Of a stretch of 64,000 bases of DNA, positions 52,610 to 60,562 are shown one piece after another (position 1 is the stretch's first letter; each line of letters begins with the position of its first letter). Origin of the DNA: Neomoorella carbonis (lineage in GTDB: Bacteria > Bacillota > DSM-521 > Neomoorellales > Neomoorellaceae); contig NZ_CP136420.1 in NCBI RefSeq assembly GCF_045278715.1, positions 2,294,001 through 2,358,000 on the forward strand. Direction: 5' to 3'. The position numbers and the translations under genes are program-made. A model generated the notes under the pieces. The model made no database searches. It worked only from the letters and a program-made list of their open reading frames with translations, and was not told the DNA's origin.

Positions 52610-53545
52610 TTACAATTGGATTGCGCCAATCAATTCCTTGATATCTTCTACCCCCTCCTCGAGAAGATAATGCTCTAAGCCGGCAATAATTTCACTTAAA
52701 GCCCTAGGGTTAACTAAACCTGCCGTCCCGACAGCAACAGCAGTGGCACCCGCCAGCAGAAACTCAACGGCGTCATGGGCGGTCATGATCCCCCCCATGC
52801 CAATTAAAGGTATTTTTACAACTTGAGCCACCTGCCAGACCGCATACAGGGCTATGGGTTTAATGGCCGGGCCGCTTAATCCACCCACAACATTAGCCAG
52901 GGCAGGACGGCGTGTCTTAATATCAATGGCCATGCCCCGGACGGTATTAATCAGGGAAAGGGCATCGGCGCCGGCATCCTCAACGGCCCTGGCTATTTCC
53001 GTTATATCAGTCACATTGGGTGTCAATTTAATTATTACCGGTAAATGGGTATGCCTTTTAACCGCTGCCGTCACCCGGGCCGCCATCTCAGGCACGGTAC
53101 CAAATACAATCCCGCCCTCCTTGACGTTGGGACAGGAGATATTGACTTCCAGAGCGGCAACACCCTCTGCAGCACTTAAACGCTCCGCCAGCTCCGCATA
53201 CTCATCAATTGTTTTGCCGGCAATATTGACAATCAGGGGTGGGGAAAACCGGCGTAGATAGGGTAGTTTCTCGCGGATAAAAACCTCTAAGCCCGGGTTT
53301 TGCAGGCCTACGGAATTGAGCAACCCGCAGTAGGTCTCCATAAAACGAGGCGGGGGATTACCAATAAGTGGTTGGAGGGTTATCGTCTTAACAACAATCG
53401 CTCCCAGGCGGTTTAAGTCGATAAAGGGGGCATATTCCTCCCCAAAACCAAAGGTCCCGGCGGCCGGCATTACTGGATTCTTTAAAGTTAAACCGGCCAG
53501 CTGAACTGCCATGTTGACTTTAGGCACTTTCGCATTTTGTTTCAT
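52610..53545 (-). CDS. pyrD: Dihydroorotate dehydrogenase B, catalytic subunit
   Basis: A 311-residue class 1B enzyme with FMN. The catalytic cysteine lies in VNISCPNVKEGG near 130, where class 2 enzymes have serine. Flavin contacts include GTFGFGEEY near 30, VGGLSGPAIKP near 195 and GMGGIMTAHDA near 225. With PyrK it is NAD-linked and reversible in principle. The ATG at 53545 overlaps the pyrK stop by 4 nt (ATGA) and has GGGGAG upstream. Confidence 0.92.
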   Translation of the reverse strand: MKQNAKVPKVNMAVQLAGLTLKNPVMPAAGTFGFGEEYAPFIDLNRLGAIVVKTITLQPLIGNPPPRFMETYCGLLNSVGLQNPGLEVFIREKLPYLRRFSPPLIVNIAGKTIDEYAELAERLSAAEGVAALEVNISCPNVKEGGIVFGTVPEMAARVTAAVKRHTHLPVIIKLTPNVTDITEIARAVEDAGADALSLINTVRGMAIDIKTRRPALANVVGGLSGPAIKPIALYAVWQVAQVVKIPLIGMGGIMTAHDAVEFLLAGATAVAVGTAGLVNPRALSEIIAGLEHYLLEEGVEDIKELIGAIQL

Positions 53546-54342
53546 TTTGCCTGGTCTCCCCAATACACATGAGCTGCATCGAAAACAGGTCCGGCTGTGC
53601 ATACGTTTTCGTAATATATTTTGCCCTGGGCATCAAGAAGGGCTGTCACGCAACCGCGACAAGCCCCGAGTCCGCAAGCCATTCTTTCTTCCAAAGAAAC
53701 TTCTGCCGCAATGGAAAATCTGCGCGCCAGGCGGGCGAATTCCGCCATTCCGGCCCTTGGACCACAGGCATAACTCCGGTCATAAGTCCTTTCCTTGAGA
53801 TATTGCTCCCACAGTTTGGTCACCGGCCCTTGAAAACCTTCGCTGCCGTCATCCGTAGCCACAAACAGGTTAATCTTCATGGCCTTTAAAGTTTCTAATT
53901 GATATAAGCGCTCCTTATTTTGAGCGCCATAAAAAAAGTCAATTTCGTTCCCCGCCTCCAGCGCCCGCCGGGCAAGAAAAAGCAAGGGAACAATACCCAG
54001 CCCCCCTGCTACTAAAGCCAACCTTTTATTGGCCGGTAAAGTAAAACCGCGGCCAATAGGGCCTAAAATATTGATTTTTTTTCCTGCCCCCTGCCTGGTC
54101 AGCCAGGCCGTCCCGCGGCCCTTTTTCTGGTATAGCAAAACTAATTCTCCCCTGTCGCCGACGTCGTGGATGCTTAATGGACGCCTCAGCAGGGGATCCA
54201 GGGTTTCTGAACAGCGAATATGGACAAACTGCCCCGGTTGCGCTGCCGCAGCAATTGCCGGAGCCTGCAGTTTTAAGAGAAAAACCTCTTGCCCAATCTG
54301 GTGCGAAGCCAGGACCTCAGCTTCCAGATTCTGTATCAACAT
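53542..54342 (-). CDS. pyrK: Dihydroorotate dehydrogenase B, electron transfer subunit
   Basis: A 266-residue ferredoxin-reductase-type subunit. The FAD motif DPLLRRPLSIHD is near 50, the NAD motif LVAGGLGIVPLLFLARRA near 110, and the [2Fe-2S] cluster is held by ACGLGACRGCV plus NVCTAGPVF near 225-255. It connects PyrD to NAD. First gene of the pyrK-D-E unit. The ATG at 54342 follows AAAGG; a GTG two codons earlier overlaps the ribosome site. Confidence 0.92.
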   Translation of the reverse strand: MLIQNLEAEVLASHQIGQEVFLLKLQAPAIAAAAQPGQFVHIRCSETLDPLLRRPLSIHDVGDRGELVLLYQKKGRGTAWLTRQGAGKKINILGPIGRGFTLPANKRLALVAGGLGIVPLLFLARRALEAGNEIDFFYGAQNKERLYQLETLKAMKINLFVATDDGSEGFQGPVTKLWEQYLKERTYDRSYACGPRAGMAEFARLARRFSIAAEVSLEERMACGLGACRGCVTALLDAQGKIYYENVCTAGPVFDAAHVYWGDQAK

Positions 54343-54407
54343 GGTCACCCTTTACGCAAAAATCTCTAATATATTCGCCATGGTTTTCGATTTTCCTGCA
54401 TGAAAAA

Positions 54408-54433
54408 ACCTGGCGGTTAAAAAACAGCCAGGT
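54408..54433 (-). terminator. Terminator hairpin upstream of pyrK
   Basis: ACCTGGC (54408-54414) pairs with GCCAGGT (54427-54433), followed on the minus strand by TTTTTT. It lies 66 bp before the pyrK start and can either end the sugar/AOR operon transcript or attenuate the pyr genes. Confidence 0.65.
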
Positions 54434-54556
54434 GCTTGTTTAACTTTCGCCCAGCTAACAGAGAGGCCGGGGCTGCTGTTTGTTATTATTTCTTTTTTCC
54501 CTAATCTCTACCCGTACTTAACGTACATACAGTAACTCTATTTTCCCTTGAAATTG

Positions 54557-54890
54557 TCAGTTCTCTGAATCCACTCCTGCCCTTGTGGCTAATTTCACCA
54601 GCCGCGTATAAACCGGGGCCAGGCTTGCAAAAACTTCTGCATACAGCTGGGAATAGGGTCGATAAAATTGGTGCAGCTTTAAATCGACTTCATACCTCCT
54701 GCCGGGGCGGGACACATGCTGCGCTACGGCTTTAAGATCCTGGTAAATACCGGCGGCATAGCCTGCCAGAATGGCAGAACCGAGTTTACATAGGGTATGC
54801 CCAAGGATGTTGGCCTTCATCTGGTTCAAAAAATCATTGCGGGCACCCCCGCCGATAACCCGTAAAGCTGCTTTTGCGTCTTTTAGCTTC
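54557..54890 (-). pseudogene. C-terminal remnant of a FGGY-family carbohydrate kinase
   Basis: The minus strand encodes the last ~110 residues of a FGGY kinase: LRVIGGGARNDFLNQMKANILG, given in parts as LRVIGGGARND and FLNQMKANILG, then GSAILAGYAAGIYQDL. An in-frame TAG stands just upstream (about 54892) and there is no room for the missing ~400 residues before the next gene. The N-terminal kinase half is therefore deleted. An internal ATG would allow a 90-residue product, unlikely to be functional. Confidence 0.8.
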
Positions 54891-54983
54891 TTGTTCTACC
54901 TTTTTTTCATAAAACATCGGCAACCAGGTTACCCTCCAGGTATCTCAATGCCTATTAAATATTTCCGGACCTTCGTCCACCGC

Positions 54984-55556
54984 CTATCTACCGTAGTGAG
55001 GATTATCTATTAACGCCGGGATATTGTTTTTTTCTATAACCAGTTTGTAAAACCCTTTTTCTTCGATAGTACCGTAATTATGCCCGGCATCCCCGCGGTA
55101 AACGCCGAAAAAAACCAGCGGTTCGCTCCCAACATTAACGGTCCTGTGCGCCCAGAATGGTGGTATATAAGAAATACTCCCGGGGTACATATCTAAGACT
55201 TTAAAATCACCCTCAACCGTTTGCATTACTAATTTACCCTGGCCCCGAAAACAAATATAGATTTCTGCTGTCCCTGGAATAGCGTGATAATGTCCTTTGG
55301 TCATAAAGTATTCATTGCCGACTTTGCCCGGGTAGACGATGCTTGTGCAGTGCTGCAGGTGCCCATCCTCTTCCGGAATAATTACGTTATAAAACTCATA
55401 GATTTTAGGGTTTTCTTCAAGCATCGCTTCGTAAGCATTGCGGTCGTAAAAGACTCCCCGCATGTCAGAAAGATAGCGGCTAATCAAGTTTCCCGGCGGG
55501 TTTAAAACACCGGTATTAAAATCGCAGATAGTATTAAATGGTACAAAGTTATGCAT
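54984..55556 (-). CDS. Cupin-type (archaeal-type) glucose-6-phosphate isomerase
   Basis: A 190-residue cupin isomerase related to the phosphoglucose isomerases of Thermococcales. The metal ligands are in TKGHYH near 92, AEIYICFRGQGK near 103 and PPFWAHRTVN near 138. It may act on glucose 6-phosphate or another sugar phosphate. The ATG at 55556 (MHNFVPFNTI) has AAAGGAG 8 nt upstream. It precedes the FGGY-kinase remnant in one operon, so the original operon probably processed a sugar. Confidence 0.87.
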   Translation of the reverse strand: MHNFVPFNTICDFNTGVLNPPGNLISRYLSDMRGVFYDRNAYEAMLEENPKIYEFYNVIIPEEDGHLQHCTSIVYPGKVGNEYFMTKGHYHAIPGTAEIYICFRGQGKLVMQTVEGDFKVLDMYPGSISYIPPFWAHRTVNVGSEPLVFFGVYRGDAGHNYGTIEEKGFYKLVIEKNNIPALIDNPHYGR

Positions 55557-55669
55557 CGTCAGATCTCCTTTAGAAAGAATAATTTTAGTTTCACAACAGC
55601 CTGGCAAGCTGGATTGCAGTAAATCTATAGGGCCGGCGTTGAAAACGACCACTATATCGGTGGCTTTAT

Positions 55670-56623
55670 TTAATTTACTATGTTTTCCGGCCGCCTTCCT
55701 TCCAAGGCGTCGATAAGATTCCTGGCAGCCTGCATGCCCATCATTAAGACCGCTTCCTCTGTATAGGCGCCGATGTGTGGGGTTAACACCACATTGGGCA
55801 GCTTCCTTAATTCTTCATTAGCCAGGGGTTCGACGCTGAAAGTATCCAAGGCCGCCCCCCTGATCCATTTTTCACGTAAAGCCTTCACCAGGGCCGTCTC
55901 ATCGATTATGCCGCCCCGGGCGGTATTCACAATTACAGCGCCGGTCTTCATCAGTCTCAACTCTGCTTCACCGATTAAATTACGGGTAGCCGGCAGGAGG
56001 GGCAGGTGCACGGACACAAAGTCGGCCTCTTGCAATATTTCCTCCAGTCCGGCGTAGCGGCCGCCGATCGCGGCCGCAAATTCTTCATCTCTGGCTATAT
56101 CGTACAACAGGAGATCCGCTTCAAAACCTTTTAACCTCCTGGCCACGGCCCGACCTATTTGACCGGTACCCAGGATGCCCACCGTCTTTTTAAACAAGGA
56201 AACACCCATAAACTTTTTCCATTCACCTTTTCTTATTGAATGATCGGCTGCAACCACCTGGCGGGCCGCGCAGAGCATCAGGGCCACCGCCAGATCCGCC
56301 ACTGCTTCCGTATTTACCCCGGGAGTATTTGTAACAATAATACCCCGTTCCCGGGCGGCTTGCAGGTCGATGTTGTCGACACCCACGCCGTACTTGGAAA
56401 TTGCTTTTAAGTTCGGAGAACCTTCTATCACCTGCCTGGATACTTCATCAATCCCTACCAGGAGGCCGTCGGCATCAGCGGCCAGCTTCAGGAGTTCTTC
56501 CTGCTTTAAAGGACGCCCCTGTGAGTTAAGCACTACTTCATAACCCTTTTCCCGTAACATGTCCAGGGGCCTGGAGGAAGTTGCCCCGAAGGAGCGGGGC
56601 GTAACTACTACTTTATAGCCCAT
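55670..56623 (-). CDS. D-isomer 2-hydroxyacid dehydrogenase (phosphoglycerate dehydrogenase-like)
   Basis: A 317-residue NAD-dependent dehydrogenase. The Rossmann motif GILGTGQIGRAVA is near 148, the substrate-binding arginine in VNTARGGIIDE near 233 and the catalytic His in LTPHIGAYTEEA near 285. It lacks the ACT domain of full-length SerA. Between MoaD/AOR and the sugar isomerase it could oxidise or reduce glycerate or another sugar acid; the substrate is unknown. CGGGAGG ribosome site. Confidence 0.85.
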   Translation of the reverse strand: MGYKVVVTPRSFGATSSRPLDMLREKGYEVVLNSQGRPLKQEELLKLAADADGLLVGIDEVSRQVIEGSPNLKAISKYGVGVDNIDLQAARERGIIVTNTPGVNTEAVADLAVALMLCAARQVVAADHSIRKGEWKKFMGVSLFKKTVGILGTGQIGRAVARRLKGFEADLLLYDIARDEEFAAAIGGRYAGLEEILQEADFVSVHLPLLPATRNLIGEAELRLMKTGAVIVNTARGGIIDETALVKALREKWIRGAALDTFSVEPLANEELRKLPNVVLTPHIGAYTEEAVLMMGMQAARNLIDALEGRRPENIVN

Positions 56624-56629
56624 TGAAAT

Positions 56630-56884
56630 TTATCCTCCCGATAAATGGGGTAAAATTGTGATTTCCGCATCCGCTTCGATAAGGATGTCGGCCCAGTTTT
56701 CACCAGTAACGCCACGCCCGTTAAGTAAGAAGGCCCAGGCCGGCGGCGTAAAGCTGATGTTATGCCTGGCCGTCAAGGTATCCATCACCTCCTGGAGGGA
56801 TACCGGCCCCGCGAATTCCAGGATCTCGCCGGGAGAATTGCTGAAGCTGGAGGCCGGTCCCAGGTAACGCACCGTTATCCGCAT
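56630..56884 (-). CDS. MoaD/ThiS-family sulfur carrier for the AOR cofactor
   Basis: An 84-residue beta-grasp protein ending in Gly-Gly (HLSGG), the thiocarboxylate site. The ITVRYLGPA start and ADAEITILPHLSGG end match MoaD, which supplies dithiolene sulfur for molybdo/tungstopterin. It is placed 6 bp after the tungsten enzyme gene, as in many AOR operons, suggesting dedicated cofactor supply. Confidence 0.88.
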   Translation of the reverse strand: MRITVRYLGPASSFSNSPGEILEFAGPVSLQEVMDTLTARHNISFTPPAWAFLLNGRGVTGENWADILIEADAEITILPHLSGG

Positions 56885-56890
56885 TTTTCC

Positions 56891-58720
56891 TTAACCCTCC
56901 TGCAGGAGAAATTCCAGTCCCAGTTCCTGCAGCCTGGCCGGTGTAGGCCGGCCTTCTTCGTCCCAGCCCCGGGCGCAGTAATATTCATCGAGCATCACAT
57001 CATACATCTCCTTGCTCAGGACACGCCCCCGGGCCGGTCCTTCCGGCAGCTTTTCCTTCATAATGCGGTCCGGCAGGTAATCATTGTCCCTTGTTACCCC
57101 CTCGCGCCCTAAAATAAGCCGCTCCAGGGTGTAAATACGTTCACCGATGGTCATCAATTCCGGCGTAAAATCATAGCCGGTAACCAGCGCTAGGACATTG
57201 CCCGTTGGCTTGTCGGTAAATCCCATAGCCGACCTTACAACTGTACAAATACCCAGGGAGTCAATATAGGCCCGGGTATCCTGGATGGCCTTGACCAGTT
57301 TCCCTTTACCCTTTACAGCGAAGGGATCGTATTCTCCCGTCAACAACTCATCGCGGATGGTCCACCCGCCCACGTTATGACAGGCGCCGCGGCTGGAAGT
57401 CCCGTAAGAAAGGCCAATGCCGTGGAAACCACGCGGTTCATAAGCGGCAAAGGGCATCCACTTGGCGTGCATCATATACGGTACCGTCGCCGGGTACTTC
57501 TGAGCCAGGTAGCGAAACCCCCGGGCCAGTTCAGCCCCGAACCCTTCCATTTCACCCATATACTTCACCATGGCCACCATAGCCTCGCCGTCGCCGAAGG
57601 GCAGCTTCATCCCCAGCTCTTTCTCCGTAAACAGGCCCCGCTCATAGCATTCCATAGCATAAGCGATAATCGTGCCTGTCGACATGGTGTCGAGGCCGTA
57701 TTCATCGCAGAGGCTGTTGGCGGCAACAATGGCGCCGAAGTCGCTAACGCCGCACTGGCCGCCAAAGGCGCCGATGGTTTCGTATTCAGGATCGCTTTTA
57801 AATCCCTTAAAAGGACCTTCTTTTACCTCGCAAAGCTGGGCGCAGGCCACCGGGCAGCGGTAACAGGCTAGGTTCTTTACTTTATAATGTTTTTCCATAT
57901 ATTCAGCGGTAATGGTATCTATACCGTCAAAGACGCCGGTGCGGAAGTTGTAGCTCGGGTAACAACCAAACTCATTCATTACACCTGTATACTGGGCCGT
58001 GCCGAACCTGGTATGCACCGGTTTCCCCTCCCGGGCCTTCTGCGCAGCCGTCTTGCCCAAATCGGTTATGCTTTCCGCGTCATAAACGGGTATCTTGCCG
58101 GTGCCGTAAACCACCACAGCTTTTAAATTTTTACTGGCCATGACCCGGCCCGCGCCACCGCGGCCAAAGCTACGGCCGTCGACCATGATGCAGGCCAGGT
58201 CGGCCCCTTTAACAGCCGCCGGTCCGATACTCATAACTGCCGCACGGGGCTCGCCGATGAGGGCCTTCAACTTCTTTTCCGCCCGGGAAGTGTTTTCTTC
58301 CCAGAGGGAGGCGGCGTCCCTGATTTCCACGCTGTCGTTATTAATATAAATGAATACAGGGTTGGCGGCGCGGCCTTCAACGATCAAACCGTCGTAGCCG
58401 GCAAACTTCAGGTGGGGACCCACCCTGCCGCTGGAGTTGGAACACAGGTAGAGGCCCGTCATGGGCGATCTGGTGGCCAGCTGGAATTTGGTCGTTGATG
58501 GAAGATTGAGGCCGGTAAGGGGACCGGTAAAGAAAATGAGCTTGTTGTCAGGAGAAAGGGGGGCCGTGTCCGGCCCGATTTCCCGGTAATAGTAATAGGC
58601 CGCCGCCCCGCGCCCGCCTAAAAACCGTCGGTAGACGTCCGGATTGACGGTTTCAACTGCTAAGGAACCGGTGCTCAGGTTAACTCTTAAAACTTTACCC
58701 AGATACCCACCTTTAAACAT
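56891..58720 (-). CDS. aor: Tungsten aldehyde:ferredoxin oxidoreductase
   Basis: A 609-residue AOR-family enzyme oxidising an aldehyde to its acid with ferredoxin, or the reverse in acetogens. The bis-pterin site shows GGRGAAAYYYYRE near 36, SSGRVGPHLKFAGYDG near 97 and GRGGAGRVMASKNLKA near 185. The [4Fe-4S] cluster is bound by CYRCPVAC near 285 and a late cysteine in DSLGICTVVRS near 490. The length equals that of classic AOR. First gene of its operon, with AGGAGG before the ATG. Confidence 0.92.
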   Translation of the reverse strand: MFKGGYLGKVLRVNLSTGSLAVETVNPDVYRRFLGGRGAAAYYYYREIGPDTAPLSPDNKLIFFTGPLTGLNLPSTTKFQLATRSPMTGLYLCSNSSGRVGPHLKFAGYDGLIVEGRAANPVFIYINNDSVEIRDAASLWEENTSRAEKKLKALIGEPRAAVMSIGPAAVKGADLACIMVDGRSFGRGGAGRVMASKNLKAVVVYGTGKIPVYDAESITDLGKTAAQKAREGKPVHTRFGTAQYTGVMNEFGCYPSYNFRTGVFDGIDTITAEYMEKHYKVKNLACYRCPVACAQLCEVKEGPFKGFKSDPEYETIGAFGGQCGVSDFGAIVAANSLCDEYGLDTMSTGTIIAYAMECYERGLFTEKELGMKLPFGDGEAMVAMVKYMGEMEGFGAELARGFRYLAQKYPATVPYMMHAKWMPFAAYEPRGFHGIGLSYGTSSRGACHNVGGWTIRDELLTGEYDPFAVKGKGKLVKAIQDTRAYIDSLGICTVVRSAMGFTDKPTGNVLALVTGYDFTPELMTIGERIYTLERLILGREGVTRDNDYLPDRIMKEKLPEGPARGRVLSKEMYDVMLDEYYCARGWDEEGRPTPARLQELGLEFLLQEG

Positions 58721-59577
58721 AAAACTTTCCTCCTGGAATAATTGCTATTACATAATATTGTCTTTACATGCACGTTAAACGTTGAATCCTGCACGCCAAA
58801 CGTCGGTAAAAACCGTACTTTATTTAACTCGCAAAACTGATTATAGCTAGCCTACTTGAAACATCAAAAAGTCCACCCAAGTACTTGTCGGTAGTTTGTA
58901 TTGTCTTATCAAGTTGTATAGACCATAAATCAAGGCATAATTAAGCCAGGGCGCAATTACCACCATTACTAAAACGCCGTCAACGCCCTTATGCTTACCA
59001 CATGCCTCGTGCCTCCCGGGATAAAGAAAGCTTGGCCTGGGTACTTTGTGTTTCAATGCCTCTCTCTGGAAAAAACAGTGCATGCCCCTTCCAAAGCATA
59101 AAGATAGCATAAAGATAATATCCTTGATCACCCATCCAGGTGTACATCTTCGCTTAGTGAAGCGCTGAGTGGCAGCTTCAACTGGGAAGTTAAGGCTTTT
59201 CAAAGCGGAAAAAGATCCTCACGGTTCCTTCTCCAAGAGTTGACAACGGGTATTTCTTCCTGTCTAATAGAATGAGCTTCAACTATAGATGATACCCTTC
59301 TATATCTAGTTTAGGACTACAGTTTTTATAAACTTTTTATAAAATGCAAAGCATCTTTTGTATCTCTATTCATTTGATATTCATCTGCATCATTGCTTAA
59401 ATCTCTCCATACTTTTATGTTTCTTCCGACCTCTCAACCCCTTCACAAATGGCTCCATTACTATTCTCCTTAAATGTAAAGGGAGCTTGGTTGAGTGGCA
59501 AATATCATTTGTTGCTGTGTAGGACACATACATTCTTATGGCTACTAAAGAGAAGGATTGAACGATTCCCCTTAGGT
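58721..59577. other. AT-rich stretch without recognised genes
   Basis: About 860 bp downstream of the activase and upstream of AOR. It has a minus-strand open frame of 118 codons (58847-59203; KHKGVDGVLVMVVIAPWLNYAL near its end) whose product I do not recognise. Several other frames are broken by stops. The look is that of a decayed element, possibly a transposase, but no terminal repeats were found. A small palindrome ACGTT-A-AACGT lies near 58771 in the AOR upstream region. Confidence 0.4.
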
Positions 59578-60531
59578 CTATAGTATCGTTAATCTCTTCG
59601 TTCCAGTATTCACAACCAATTTTACCACCGTCTTCAATTGTTCCATGAGCTCAGTAGAAGGAGGCTCCAGGCCTGACAATTGGTACTTGCGATTCAACAT
59701 GCGATATTTAGGTTCACCCAGCCGGTGGTAGGATAAAAGTTCCAATTTTAATACAGAATCGAACTTTGTTATATATTCAGCCATTTTTCTGAAATTTTCT
59801 TCATCATCAACGTATCCTGGCACAACAGGACATCGAACCCAAATCGGGACCCGCGTTTGGGCAAGCCTCTCAAAATTATTCCATATCCTCGATGGGTCTA
59901 CACCGGTAAGAGAGACATGTTTTGTAGCGTCCATGTTTTTCAGATCGAAAATCACTAGGTCGGTAAATGGTAGAATCCTTTCAAATGCTTCCCAGTCACC
60001 ATAACCGGATGTGTCTAGGGCTGTGTGGATGCCTTCCTCCTTGCACTTCCGAAAGAGTACCGATACAAACTCAGCCTGTACCAAAGGCTCACCGCCGGAG
60101 CATGTGATGCCACCGTTAGACTCTTGGTAAAATGCTCTATCTTCCTTCACTTCTGCAAACACTTCATCAACTGTGACGATTTTTCCAATCATCTCCCTGG
60201 CATTGGCTGGGCACTCCTTTACACATCTACCGCATAGTTCACACAACGATTCTTCAGTTACCAACCTGTCTTCCCGAAGTACAATGGCACTATTCGGACA
60301 TACCTCCATACATTTAAAGCATTTTGTGCAGTACTTTTCGTGCCAGCCTATCTCGGGACTCATTTTCATGCCCTCAGGATTATGACACCACAAACATCTC
60401 AAGGGACAACCTTTCAAAAACACTGTAGTTCTGATGCCCGGCCCGTCATCTATCGCATATTTTTGGATATCGAATATTATCCCAGGGGTTACTGCAGGGT
60501 CTACACCAGCACTGTTCCTCTGCCATTTCAA
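59578..60531 (-). CDS. Glycyl radical enzyme activase (radical SAM, 2x[4Fe-4S])
   Basis: About 317 residues of the PflA family. The SAM cluster motif is CPLRCLWC (C-x3-C-x2-C) near 40-47. A ferredoxin insert (CTKCFKCMEVCP and CELCGRCVKECP) marks the activase type found with decarboxylases, glycerol dehydratase and choline lyase rather than formate lyase. GGITCSGGEPL and ALDTSGYG follow. It installs the glycyl radical on the enzyme encoded just upstream. The TTG at 60531, after AAGGTGG, is suggested; the frame is open to 60609 inside the partner gene. Confidence 0.88.
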   Translation of the reverse strand: MKWQRNSAGVDPAVTPGIIFDIQKYAIDDGPGIRTTVFLKGCPLRCLWCHNPEGMKMSPEIGWHEKYCTKCFKCMEVCPNSAIVLREDRLVTEESLCELCGRCVKECPANAREMIGKIVTVDEVFAEVKEDRAFYQESNGGITCSGGEPLVQAEFVSVLFRKCKEEGIHTALDTSGYGDWEAFERILPFTDLVIFDLKNMDATKHVSLTGVDPSRIWNNFERLAQTRVPIWVRCPVVPGYVDDEENFRKMAEYITKFDSVLKLELLSYHRLGEPKYRMLNRKYQLSGLEPPSTELMEQLKTVVKLVVNTGTKRLTIL

Positions 60532-60562
60532 AAATATCACCACCTTCGAATCAAACTCCCGG

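Noticed and set aside
54440..54475. PyrR-binding loop near pyrK
   Set aside because: A sequence like CAGAGAGGCC occurs but on the plus strand, opposite to the pyr genes, with several mismatches to the consensus.
58847..59203. 118-codon open frame as a real gene
   Set aside because: No ribosome site, no recognised family, low-complexity composition and location in decayed-looking DNA; described as part of the gene-free stretch.
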